Below are positions 1 to 6,654 of a stretch of DNA of 9,850 bases, piece by piece. The notes below the pieces were generated by a model. It had not been told where the DNA came from. It was given only the letters and a program-made list of their open reading frames with translations, and searched no databases. How positions within the stretch are numbered: the stretch's first letter is position 1; every line of letters starts with the position of its first letter. This DNA is from Betaproteobacteria bacterium UBA6910 (GTDB taxonomy: Bacteria; Pseudomonadota; Gammaproteobacteria; Burkholderiales; UBA6910): assembly GCA_002451065.1 (NCBI GenBank), contig DKBC01000354.1, positions 1 through 9,850 on the forward strand, written 5' to 3'. The translations under genes and the position numbers were made by a program.

Positions 1-1273
1 CTCCTGCTCCGGCATGTTCACGGCAAACTCCATGAACTGCCTGGTGGAGGCCCTGGGCCTGGGCCTGCCGGGCAACGGCTCGGTGCTCGCCACTCACAAG
101 GACCGGGAGCGGCTGTTCCGGGAAGCGGGCCGGCTGGTGGTGGCGCTGGCGAAGGCCTGGTATGAAAAGGACGATGCCTCGGTGCTGCCGCGCTCCATCG
201 CCAGCTTCAAGGCCTTCGAGAACGCCATGAGCCTGGATGTCGCCATGGGCGGTTCCACCAACACCGTGCTGCATTTGCTGGCGGCCGCCCAGGAAGGGGG
301 CGTTCCGTTCACGATGAAGGACATCGATCGCATCTCGCGGCAGGTGCCGCACCTCTGCAAGGTGGCACCCTCCACCTACCAGTTCCACATGGAGGACGTG
401 CACCGGGCCGGTGGCATCATGGGCATCCTGGGAGAACTGGACCGCGGGGGGCTGATCCACCGCGAGGTGCCCATGGTGCATGCCAAGTCCCTGGGATTCG
501 CGCTGGAGCAGTGGGACGTGCTGCGAACCGGAGACACCAAGGTGCAGGAGTTCTATCGCGCGGCACCCGGCGGCATCCCGACCACCGTGGCCTTCAGCCA
601 GGGACGACGCTATCCCACTCTCGACACCGACCGCGAAAACGGCTGCATCCGGGAGAAGGCTCACGCCTACAGCCAGGACGGCGGTCTCGCCGTGCTGTAC
701 GGCAACATCGCCCTCGACGGCTGCATTGTGAAAACCGCGGGCGTGGATCCGGACATTCTCAAGTTCCACGGCAGGGCCCGCATTTTCGAGAGTCAGGAAG
801 AGGCCGTGGACGGCATTCTCGGCGGTGCCGTGAAGCCCGGTGACGTGGTCATCGTGCGCTATGAGGGACCGAAAGGCGGCCCGGGAATGCAGGAGATGCT
901 CTATCCCACCAGCTACCTCAAGTCCAAGGGGCTGGGGAAAGTTTGCGCGCTGGTGACCGACGGCCGCTTCTCGGGGGGCTCATCGGGGCTCTGCATCGGC
1001 CACGTGTCGCCCGAAGCGGCGGAGGGGGGTGCCATCGGACTGGTGGAGCACGGGGATGTTATCGAGATTGACATCCCGGCGCGCCGTATCCATCTCGCGA
1101 TTCCCGAATCGGAACTGGAAAATCGGCGCAAGGCCATGGACTCTAAGGGAACCGCGGCCTGGAAGCCCCGGAGCCGCGACCGCGTAGTGACGCAGGCGCT
1201 GCGTGCCTACGCGGCGCTCACGACCTCGGCCGCGACGGGAGCGGTGCGCAATGTCGCCCAAGTCGAAAAGTAG
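1..1273 (+). CDS. ilvD: Dihydroxy-acid dehydratase, 5'-truncated by window edge
   Basis: This enzyme dehydrates 2,3-dihydroxy-isovalerate and 2,3-dihydroxy-3-methylvalerate to the 2-keto acids that precede valine, leucine and isoleucine. It is cytosolic and carries an Fe-S cluster. The reading frame is open from base 2 and begins inside the conserved [13 protein letters not shown] block, whose first Cys is a known cluster ligand of the family. Further family blocks follow: [83 protein letters not shown] and [10 protein letters not shown], which holds the proposed catalytic Ser. Compared from memory with the 616-residue E. coli protein, the C-termini line up without gaps, so about 190 N-terminal residues lie outside the window. 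The internal ATG at 14 is not the start. The gene ends with TAG at 1271-1273 and faces a convergent gene. I see no convincing terminator after it. Confidence 0.97.
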   Translation, partial: SCSGMFTANSMNCLVEALGLGLPGNGSVLATHKDRERLFREAGRLVVALAKAWYEKDDASVLPRSIASFKAFENAMSLDVAMGGSTNTVLHLLAAAQEGGVPFTMKDIDRISRQVPHLCKVAPSTYQFHMEDVHRAGGIMGILGELDRGGLIHREVPMVHAKSLGFALEQWDVLRTGDTKVQEFYRAAPGGIPTTVAFSQGRRYPTLDTDRENGCIREKAHAYSQDGGLAVLYGNIALDGCIVKTAGVDPDILKFHGRARIFESQEEAVDGILGGAVKPGDVVIVRYEGPKGGPGMQEMLYPTSYLKSKGLGKVCALVTDGRFSGGSSGLCIGHVSPEAAEGGAIGLVEHGDVIEIDIPARRIHLAIPESELENRRKAMDSKGTAAWKPRSRDRVVTQALRAYAALTTSAATGAVRNVAQVEK

Positions 1274-1344
1274 CGCCGGCGGCGCCCCTGCCGGGACTGG
1301 TCACGGACAAACGGCGACTCGCAGTAAATTTGCGCCGAAGCTGA

Positions 1345-2109
1345 TTATCGCGCGAGCACGTTGGCGACCAGCCAGTCCGCGAGGTTGGCCGCGGACTGCT
1401 GCATCACCTGCGCCAGGCGGTATCCGCCGCGTTCCGCATAGTTCAGGAACGAATCGCAGATGGGCGTTTCCATGCCCGGGCTGAGTACGTTGGTGCCGAG
1501 GGTGAAATTCGTTTCTTCTCCCGCCCCGCCCTCGACCAAGGCAAAGGCGGAGCCCACCGCCACCAGGCAATAGTCGTCCGCCACTTCCAGGGTGGTGGGC
1601 CGCACTTCGCGGGTGCGCAAACCGTAGAACGCGATGGCCACGGAAATGCCCTCGGGGGGCTTGCCCTCGTAGCGGGCGGTAGGCGCCCGCTCCCGCAAAG
1701 CGTCGGCCACCAGGCGCGGAAAGTCGAACTCGACCAGGGCTGCACGAACGCTCTCGAGGCGGCGCTGAAATTCAAAGCCGTGGGGCGGCCCCACCACGAC
1801 GGCCGCGGCCGTGGATTCCCGGACACCGGAGAACAGGGCAAGAGGCCCCACGAACACCCCCGCCACGCCTTCCGCCGGAAGCGGGCGACGATCGAGCCGT
1901 TCGGGATTTTCTTCGTTCGACAGCCGGCCGATATCGTACTGTCGCGTGATCTCGTCGCTGGGCATCATGCGCACCGAGACCGCCATGCGGAGCGGACGCG
2001 CCTCTTCCCCGCCCGAGGCGCCAGGCTCCTCAGCGAATGTGGCGGCCACCGGGGTAACTGCCGTCACCAGCACCAGAGAGAGAAAACGAACCAGGGATTT
2101 TCCGCTCAT
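1345..2109 (-). CDS. Predicted secreted protein of unknown function
   Basis: I do not recognise this 254-residue protein. It starts with a clear Sec-type signal: a basic n-region (MSGKSLVR), a hydrophobic core to about residue 22, and a likely cleavage in ATFA|EE after residue 26. The mature protein is therefore expected in the periplasm or outside the cell. It has no lipobox and no further obvious membrane helix. The mature part has only two Cys (in DDYCLVAVG and TPICDSF), which could form a disulphide. The start at 2109 is preferred over the in-frame ATG at 2142. The latter would put 11 residues before the signal peptide and overlaps a good extended -10 element on this strand. The Shine-Dalgarno sequence is weak. 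The gene is convergent with ilvD and divergent from the small gene at 2196. Codon use looks like that of its neighbours. Coding confidence is good; function is unknown. Confidence 0.78.
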   Translation of the reverse strand: MSGKSLVRFLSLVLVTAVTPVAATFAEEPGASGGEEARPLRMAVSVRMMPSDEITRQYDIGRLSNEENPERLDRRPLPAEGVAGVFVGPLALFSGVRESTAAAVVVGPPHGFEFQRRLESVRAALVEFDFPRLVADALRERAPTARYEGKPPEGISVAIAFYGLRTREVRPTTLEVADDYCLVAVGSAFALVEGGAGEETNFTLGTNVLSPGMETPICDSFLNYAERGGYRLAQVMQQSAANLADWLVANVLAR

Positions 2110-2137
2110 TAGACTCGGGATATCGCCGTCTTGCCGG

Positions 2138-2146
2138 ATCATAACA
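2138..2146 (-). promoter_or_regulatory. Extended -10 promoter element for the secreted-protein gene
   Basis: Read on the minus strand this is TGTTATGAT, a TGn motif plus a 5/6 match to TATAAT. The -35 region is poor (GATACT at 17 bp), as is common with extended -10 promoters. Transcription would begin near 2131, about 20 bases before the ATG at 2109. This supports the shorter start. It is a prediction from sequence only. Confidence 0.45.
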
Positions 2147-2195
2147 GAGCGTCGCTGTGTAGTATCATGCCCGCTCTCTGCGTTTGGGCCTTGCG

Positions 2196-2633
2196 ATGGA
2201 TAACAAGCTTTCCGATTTCGAGCGCGAATTCCGCGGCCTGTTCCACGGCGTGATGAAATGGGACGCCTTGGCGCGCCTCTGGTCCGTGGTCGATCCCGGC
2301 GCGGGCTGGTACCTCTACGCCATCGGCGAGGCGCCGCCGGCGCAGCCCGCGGGCGCCGGCGAAGTGCGGGAGTTCATCAAGCAGTTGGACGAGCTGCTGC
2401 GACGCGAGCACCGGGAAACCTATTGCGGGATCGTCTACGCCGACCACCTGGAGCGGCCCACCTTCATCAAGATCTTCGACCCGAACCATCTGGGCGTCTC
2501 CTGCGGCTCGAGCAAGAATCCGCCGTTACCGGGATGGACCATGAGCCTGGTTCGGCCCACGGAACTCAAGCGCTTCGGGCCACTTCCGGAAAGCCGGCGC
2601 CGCTGGTGGCGGGCACTGTTCGACGTGGCCTGA
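2196..2633 (+). CDS. Conserved-looking small hypothetical protein
   Basis: I cannot assign a function to this 145-residue protein. It has no signal peptide and no membrane segment, so it should be cytosolic. It is rich in Trp and charged residues. It contains GWYLYAIGE near residue 35, a helix-prone acidic/basic stretch (EVREFIKQLDELLRREHRE), a motif-like DPNHLGVSCGSS in the C-terminal half, and the end ESRRRWWRALFDVA. The ATG at 2196 is chosen over an in-frame TTG at 2184; neither has a good Shine-Dalgarno sequence. A weak TAGTAT at 2160-2165 could be a -10 box. The gene is divergent from the secreted protein and stands 103 bases before the DUF255 gene, which has its own promoter. Third-position GC bias and the uninterrupted frame support real coding. 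Confidence 0.75.
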   Translation: MDNKLSDFEREFRGLFHGVMKWDALARLWSVVDPGAGWYLYAIGEAPPAQPAGAGEVREFIKQLDELLRREHRETYCGIVYADHLERPTFIKIFDPNHLGVSCGSSKNPPLPGWTMSLVRPTELKRFGPLPESRRRWWRALFDVA

Positions 2634-2674
2634 CCCCAGATCGGTTTTGCCTCGCCTGCCCTCACTGGGGGGTT

Positions 2675-2699
2675 AAATCCGAATGATTTACTCGGGTAA
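2675..2699 (+). promoter_or_regulatory. Candidate IscR type 1-like operator
   Basis: The 25 bases upstream of the DUF255 promoter's -10 fit the recalled E. coli type 1 IscR consensus (half-sites ATASYYGACTR and YAGTCRRSTAT around WWW) at 20 of 25 positions. CCGAAT on the left mirrors ACTCGG on the right. The right part also forms a separate perfect inverted repeat, ATTTAC-TCGG-GTAAAT, at 2686-2701. The site covers the -35 region, a position suited to repression. IscR is an Fe-S regulator; no iscR gene is in the window, and the consensus is from memory. Confidence 0.35.
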
Positions 2700-2700
2700 A

Positions 2701-2709
2701 TGCTAGAAT
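2701..2709 (+). promoter_or_regulatory. Extended -10 promoter element for the DUF255 gene
   Basis: TGCTAGAAT is a TGn extension followed by a 5/6 match to the -10 consensus. No good -35 is seen (GAATGA at 17 bp). The start site would be near 2716, which rules out the in-frame TTG at 2716 as a start codon and supports the ATG at 2737. Confidence 0.6.
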
Positions 2710-2736
2710 CCCGCTTTGCCCCGAAGTGCCCTTCTC

Positions 2737-4788
2737 ATGTCCAACCGTCTCGCCCAGGAAACCAGTCCCTACCTCCAGCAGCACGCCGACAATCCGGTGG
2801 ACTGGCACCCCTGGAGCCCGGAGGCGCTCGCCCTGGCGCGGGAGCAGGACAAACCGATCCTGCTTTCCATCGGTTACTCGGCCTGCCACTGGTGCCACGT
2901 GATGGCTCACGAGTCCTTCGAGGACCCGGAGGTGGCGCAGGTGATGAATCAGCATTTCGTGAACATAAAAGTCGATCGCGAGGAACGGCCCGACCTGGAC
3001 CAGATCTATCAGACCGCCCATGCCATGCTCGCCCGGCGCAGCGGCGGCTGGCCCCTGACCATGTTTCTCACGCCGGACCAAAAACCTTTCTTCGGCGGGA
3101 CCTACTTTCCGAAAGAACCGCGCTACGGGCTCCCCGGGTTCAAGGACCTCCTGGGACGGGTGGCCGCGTTCTACGGGCAGAGCCAACCGGAGATCAAAGA
3201 GCAGAACACGGCCCTCCTGGAAGCCTTGGACCGCAGCTTGCCGGCCGCCGATCAGAGCAGGCTGGAATCTGGCGGCGGGGACCCCACGGCTGCTGCCCTT
3301 GCCCAGCTCAAGGGCATGTTCGATATGGTCCACGGTGGTTTGGGCAGCGCGCCCAAGTTTCCCCACCCGGCGGAACTGGAGTTTCTCCTGCGACGACATG
3401 GCGCGACCAAGGACGCCAGTGCCCTGCACATGGCGATCCTGACCCTGACCAAGATGGCCGAGGGTGGCATCTACGACCAGCTCGGCGGCGGTTTCTGCCG
3501 CTACAGCGTGGACGAAACCTGGACCATTCCGCACTTCGAAAAGATGCTGTACGACAACGGTCCGCTGCTCCTGCTCTACGCCGATGCATGGTCGATCACC
3601 GGCGCGAGACTGTTTCAGCGCATCGCGGAGGAGACCGCGGGCTGGGTGGCACGGGAGATGCAGGCCCCCGAAGGGGGCTATTACTCGACCCTGGACGCCG
3701 ACTCGGAGCACGAGGAAGGCAAGTTTTACGTCTGGACCCCTGAGGAAGTCAGTGCGGTCCTGGCGGGGGAGGAGTACCAGGTCGCCGCCGCACACTATGG
3801 CCTGGACGGCCCGCCCAATTTCGAGGGCCGGCACTGGCACCTGCGGGTGGCCAAGCACTTGGAAAACGTGGCTCGCGAGCGGTCCCTGTCCATGGACCAG
3901 GCGCAGGCGCTGCTCGACTCGGCACGCAAAAAACTGCTCGCGGAGCGCGAGCGCCGCGTGCGGCCAGGGCGGGACGAAAAGATTCTCACCAGTTGGAACG
4001 GTCTCATGATCAAGGGCATGGCCCACGGCGGACGAGTCTTCGGCCGCCCGGAATGGGTGGATTCGGCGCGGCGGGCCGCGGCATTCGTGCGCGAGCGCCT
4101 CTACCGCGAGGGGCGGCTGCTCGCGGTCTGGAAGGACGGCCAAGCGCGTCTCAACGGCTACCTCGACGACCACGCGTTTCTACTGGACGCCATGCTGGAG
4201 CTGATCCAAGCGGATTTCCGGGTCGAGGAACTGGATTTCGCCAGGCAGCTGGCGGAGGACCTGCTGGCCCGCTTCGAAGACGAGCGCGACGGGGGATTCT
4301 TTTTCACAAGCCACGACCACGAGCCCCTGATTCACCGGCCCAAGCCCGGCCCCGACAACGCCACCCCTTCCGGAAACGGCGTCGCCGCCTTCGCCCTGGC
4401 GCGCTTGGGGCATATCCTGGGGGAAACCCGCTATCTTGAGGCTGGTGAGCGCACACTTAGCTTGTTTGGCGCGTCGTTGAGGAGCCACCCCAGCGCCTGC
4501 GTGACCCTGCTCCGCGCGATGGAGGAATCCCAAAATCCTCCCACCGTGGCGGTTCTGCGGGGTCCCGAGCAAGCCTTGGCGGAATGGGACTCCGCGCTGC
4601 GGGCCGAATACGCCCCGCACCTTTTGCGGATCGCCATTCCCTCGAAGACTCCGGGGCTTCCCTCCGTACTCGACAAACCGGCCACGGAAACTGTCAACGC
4701 TTGGGTCTGCCAGGGCGTTAATTGTCTGCCCGCGATCAGCAGCCTCGAGGAGTTGCGGCGCGTTTCCAAATGCCGGGAACTTGTTTAG
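2737..4788 (+). CDS. DUF255/YyaL-type thioredoxin-domain protein
   Basis: This 683-residue protein belongs to the family of bacterial YyaL and animal SPATA20, whose biochemical role is not settled. Residues 1 to about 165 form the thioredoxin-like DUF255 domain. Visible hallmarks are the opening [21 protein letters not shown], the SACHWCH motif with a CxxC pair (Cys50 and Cys53), GGWP with the expected cis-Pro near 106, and GGTYFP near 120-125. The rest resembles an (alpha/alpha)6 barrel of the N-acylglucosamine epimerase/glycosidase type: [17 protein letters not shown] and [10 protein letters not shown] (about 244-275), [12 protein letters not shown] (about 414) and [10 protein letters not shown] (about 539). 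It ends with a Cys-containing [11 protein letters not shown] segment typical of the family. There is no signal peptide, so it is cytosolic. Length is normal. It has its own promoter and ends with a TAG that overlaps the promoter of the cytochrome gene. Family assignment is secure; function is not known. Confidence 0.95.
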   Translation: MSNRLAQETSPYLQQHADNPVDWHPWSPEALALAREQDKPILLSIGYSACHWCHVMAHESFEDPEVAQVMNQHFVNIKVDREERPDLDQIYQTAHAMLARRSGGWPLTMFLTPDQKPFFGGTYFPKEPRYGLPGFKDLLGRVAAFYGQSQPEIKEQNTALLEALDRSLPAADQSRLESGGGDPTAAALAQLKGMFDMVHGGLGSAPKFPHPAELEFLLRRHGATKDASALHMAILTLTKMAEGGIYDQLGGGFCRYSVDETWTIPHFEKMLYDNGPLLLLYADAWSITGARLFQRIAEETAGWVAREMQAPEGGYYSTLDADSEHEEGKFYVWTPEEVSAVLAGEEYQVAAAHYGLDGPPNFEGRHWHLRVAKHLENVARERSLSMDQAQALLDSARKKLLAERERRVRPGRDEKILTSWNGLMIKGMAHGGRVFGRPEWVDSARRAAAFVRERLYREGRLLAVWKDGQARLNGYLDDHAFLLDAMLELIQADFRVEELDFARQLAEDLLARFEDERDGGFFFTSHDHEPLIHRPKPGPDNATPSGNGVAAFALARLGHILGETRYLEAGERTLSLFGASLRSHPSACVTLLRAMEESQNPPTVAVLRGPEQALAEWDSALRAEYAPHLLRIAIPSKTPGLPSVLDKPATETVNAWVCQGVNCLPAISSLEELRRVSKCRELV

Positions 4789-4791
4789 AAT
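4763..4791 (+). promoter_or_regulatory. Sigma-70 promoter of the cytochrome c gene
   Basis: TTTCCA (4763-4768, 4/6 to consensus) lies 17 bp before TAGAAT (4786-4791, 5/6). The first three bases of the -10 box are the stop codon of the upstream DUF255 gene, so the promoter sits in that gene's 3' end. Transcription would start near 4798, about 34 bases before the cytochrome ATG. Confidence 0.6.
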
Positions 4792-4819
4792 CCGGGACTC
4801 GGAATTTTAGTCACAAACC

Positions 4820-4826
4820 AAAGGAG
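4820..4826 (+). promoter_or_regulatory. Strong ribosome binding site of the cytochrome c gene
   Basis: AAAGGAG lies 5 bases before the ATG at 4832. It is a near-perfect Shine-Dalgarno sequence, contrasting with the weak sites of the three preceding genes, and fits an abundant periplasmic electron carrier. Confidence 0.85.
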
Positions 4827-4831
4827 CACAC

Positions 4832-5143
4832 ATGAAAGCAGCTTGGATGGGCATCGTCGCAGTGGGCGCACTGGCGCTGGTGGGCACCGCACAGGCCAAC
4901 GAAGAACTCGCGAAGAAGAGCGGCTGTCTTGCCTGCCACGCGGTGGACAAGAAGCTGGTCGGCCCTTCGTATAAGGATATCGCCGCGAAATACAAGGGCG
5001 ACGCCGGTGCCCAGGCCGCCCTGGCCAAGAAAGTCAAGGAAGGCGGCAAGGGGGTTTGGGGCCAGGTCCCGATGCCCCCGAACGCCGCGGTCAGCGACGC
5101 CGACATCAGCACGCTGGTGAAGTGGATCCTTTCCCAGAAGTAA
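4832..5143 (+). CDS. Class I cytochrome c, c-551/c-552 type
   Basis: This small periplasmic monohaem electron carrier has 103 residues. A Sec signal peptide covers residues 1-22 (cleavage in AQA|NEE), leaving a mature protein of about 81 residues, the usual size of the c-551/c-552 group. The haem attachment motif is CLACH (Cys32, Cys35, His36). The sixth ligand is predicted to be Met81 in VPMPPN. The stretches LVGPSYKDIAAKY, GGKGVWGQVPMPPN and the C-terminal LVKWILSQK match the family pattern of Pseudomonas c-551, which donates electrons to nitrite reductase or terminal oxidases. The redox partner cannot be told here, since no oxidase or reductase gene is adjacent. The gene is monocistronic: its promoter overlaps the end of the upstream gene and a strong terminator follows 24 bases after the stop. 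The family call is firm; a specific name such as nirM is not justified. Confidence 0.96.
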   Translation: MKAAWMGIVAVGALALVGTAQANEELAKKSGCLACHAVDKKLVGPSYKDIAAKYKGDAGAQAALAKKVKEGGKGVWGQVPMPPNAAVSDADISTLVKWILSQK

Positions 5144-5167
5144 TTGCGCCACGGCATTTGCACCAGG

Positions 5168-5195
5168 AAGGGCCGGCATTTGCCGGCCCTTTTCC
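5168..5195 (+). terminator. Intrinsic terminator after the cytochrome c gene
   Basis: A perfect stem of about 10 bp (AAGGGCCGGC pairing with GCCGGCCCTT) encloses an ATTT loop and runs straight into a TTTTCCTTT tract. It ends the cytochrome transcript and separates it from the liv operon promoter, whose -35 begins at 5212. The A bases before the stem make it partly usable in the other direction too. Confidence 0.9.
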
Positions 5196-5211
5196 TTTGG
5201 GCCCCGCAAAA

Positions 5212-5240
5212 TTGACACTGCCGGGGTGACTACGGATAAT
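5212..5240 (+). promoter_or_regulatory. Near-consensus sigma-70 promoter of the liv operon
   Basis: TTGACA (5212-5217, perfect) is spaced 17 bp from GATAAT (5235-5240, 5/6). The start site would be near 5247, giving a leader of about 74 bases before livK. A 13-base near-palindrome, ACGGATAATCCGT (5232-5244), sits on the -10 box and may be a repressor site. The promoter's position just after a terminator supports it strongly. Confidence 0.85.
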
Positions 5241-5308
5241 CCGTGGCTCCCAATTCCTCACGCCAGGTTCGCCAAGGGCCTGATTCAGCAACAATCGCAC
5301 CACCCTGC

Positions 5309-5314
5309 AAGGAG
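5309..5314 (+). promoter_or_regulatory. Ribosome binding site fixing the livK start
   Basis: AAGGAG lies 6 bases before the ATG at 5321. It selects this ATG over an in-frame GTG at 5243, which would sit within or before the predicted transcription start and would prefix 26 residues to a good lipoprotein signal. Confidence 0.9.
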
Positions 5315-5320
5315 ATCAGC

Positions 5321-6574
5321 ATGCGTATTTTCCGAGCACTCCCGATCATCACTGCGGCGGCCGCGGCGATCATGCTTTCCGCCTGCGGCAAGGAAGAGGC
5401 CACGTCGGCGGCATCCAAGGCCCCCGCGACCGCTGACCAGGTCGTGATCGTCAAGATCGGCGTGGCGGCACCGCTAACCGGGCCCCAGGCGCATATCGGC
5501 AACGACATCAGGAATGGTGTGCAGCTCGGTGTGGACGATCTCAACGCCCAAGGCCTCACCGTGGGCGGGAAGAAGGTCAAGTTCGAGCTACTGGCTGAGG
5601 ATGACGAGGCCAACCCGACCAAGGCCACCACGGTGGCGCAGAAGCTGGTGGACTCCAAGGCGGTTGCAGTGGTCGGACATTTCAACTCTGGCGCGTCCAT
5701 CCCGGCCTCGAAGATCTATTCGGACGCGGGGATCCCGCAGATTTCGCCTTCCTCAACGAATCCCAAGTACACTCAGCAAGGCTTCAAGACCACCTTCCGC
5801 GTAGTTGCCCACGATGACCAGCAGGGTCCGACGCTGGCCAACTTCGCGGTGCGGAAGCTCGGAGCAAAGAGCATCGCGGTCATCGACGACAGCACGGCAT
5901 ACGGCCAGGGCCTCGCCGACGCCTTCGAGAAGACGGTCAAGGAACTGGGCGCCCATGTGGTTGCCCGCGAGCACACCACCGACAAGGACACGGACTTCAC
6001 GGCCATCCTCACCAAGATCAAGGGCACCAACCCGGAGCTGATCATGTTCGGGGGCATTGATCCCCAGGCGGGTCCCATGGCCAAGCAGATGGCGTCCCTC
6101 GGCATCAAGGCCAAGCTCATCGGGGGGGACGGCATCCAGACCCCGAACTTCATCAAGCTGGCGGGTGACGCGTCGGAAGGCCAGATGGCCTCGATGCCGG
6201 GCCTGCCCAAGGAGAAGATGCCGGGTGGCCAGGAATTCATGAACAAGTTCAAGTCGAAATTCAACGCCGACGTGGAGCTCTTCGCACCCATGGGGTATGA
6301 CGCGGTGTTCGTTTTCGCGGACGCCATGAAGCGCGCGGGCTCCACCGATCCCGCCAAGTTCCTGCCCGAGGTCGGCAAGACCAGGCTGCAGGGGATCATC
6401 GGACCCATCGAATTCGACGAAAAAGGGGATCTGCGCAATGGTCCCATCACGGTTTACGTGGTGAAGGATGGAAAGTGGGAAGCCCTGGAGACCGTCGTCC
6501 CGGGCGGCGCCCCCAGCCCCCAGGCAGCGGCGGCGCCCAAGATTCCCGCGGGCGCGACCCAGGCCGGCTACTGA
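5321..6574 (+). CDS. livK: Branched-chain amino-acid ABC transporter substrate-binding lipoprotein
   Basis: This 417-residue protein captures leucine, isoleucine, valine or a related amino acid outside the inner membrane and delivers it to LivHM. It belongs to the periplasmic-binding type I group (Peripla_BP_6). Family marks are KIGVAAPLTGPQAHIGNDIRNG, AVVGHFNSGASIPASKIY, ISPSSTNPKYT, IAVIDDSTAYGQGLADAF and FAPMGYDAVFVFADAM. The N-terminus is a lipoprotein signal: MRIFR, a hydrophobic core, and the lipobox LSAC with Cys22. A low-complexity linker (about 23-43, rich in Ala, Thr and Lys) follows, so the protein is predicted to be lipid-anchored rather than freely soluble like E. coli LivJ/LivK. 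The C-terminus has a Pro/Ala-rich tail of about 24 residues beyond the fold. It is the first gene of the operon, with its own strong promoter and ribosome site. The ligand is inferred from family and operon; other amino acids or amides are possible. Confidence 0.95.
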   Translation: MRIFRALPIITAAAAAIMLSACGKEEATSAASKAPATADQVVIVKIGVAAPLTGPQAHIGNDIRNGVQLGVDDLNAQGLTVGGKKVKFELLAEDDEANPTKATTVAQKLVDSKAVAVVGHFNSGASIPASKIYSDAGIPQISPSSTNPKYTQQGFKTTFRVVAHDDQQGPTLANFAVRKLGAKSIAVIDDSTAYGQGLADAFEKTVKELGAHVVAREHTTDKDTDFTAILTKIKGTNPELIMFGGIDPQAGPMAKQMASLGIKAKLIGGDGIQTPNFIKLAGDASEGQMASMPGLPKEKMPGGQEFMNKFKSKFNADVELFAPMGYDAVFVFADAMKRAGSTDPAKFLPEVGKTRLQGIIGPIEFDEKGDLRNGPITVYVVKDGKWEALETVVPGGAPSPQAAAAPKIPAGATQAGY

Positions 6575-6604
6575 TCCGCCGTATCAACCGTTCGAGTCGA
6601 AGCA

Positions 6605-6626
6605 CGCGGCACCTTCGGGTGCCGCG
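6605..6626 (+). promoter_or_regulatory. UUCG-capped hairpin between livK and livH
   Basis: A perfect 9-bp stem, CGCGGCACC with GGTGCCGCG, closes a TTCG tetraloop in the very stable C(UUCG)G form. No T tract follows, so it is not a standard terminator. In binding-protein operons such intercistronic hairpins often protect the upstream message from 3' exonucleases or partly block read-through, raising the binding protein over the permease. That role here is inferred. Confidence 0.7.
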
Positions 6627-6654
6627 CGCATGTTAGGCTGCCGGAAATTCGCCC

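Noticed and set aside
1312..1337. Possible hairpin between the convergent ilvD and secreted-protein genes
   Set aside because: The best fold has a 4-bp inner stem, a 5-base bulge and a 3-bp outer stem; there is no T tract on the plus strand and only a short one on the minus strand. Too weak to call a terminator.
2634..2670. CCCCAG / CTGGGG inverted repeat after the small hypothetical gene
   Set aside because: The stem is only 6 bp with a 25-base loop and no T tract follows, so I do not call it a terminator.
2700..3743. Plus-strand open frame of 347 codons in another phase over the DUF255 gene
   Set aside because: It is a shadow of the real frame, Arg/Gly/Pro-rich with no family motifs.
2662..4173. 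Long minus-strand open frame (503 codons) opposite the DUF255 gene
   Set aside because: The plus strand encodes a clearly conserved protein over the same region. The antisense frame has no recognisable domain and its His/Arg/Gly-rich composition is what complementary GC-rich codons give.
5243..5320. In-frame 26-codon upstream extension of livK
   Set aside because: It begins within or before the predicted transcription start and would bury the lipoprotein signal. The AAGGAG site clearly points to the ATG at 5321.
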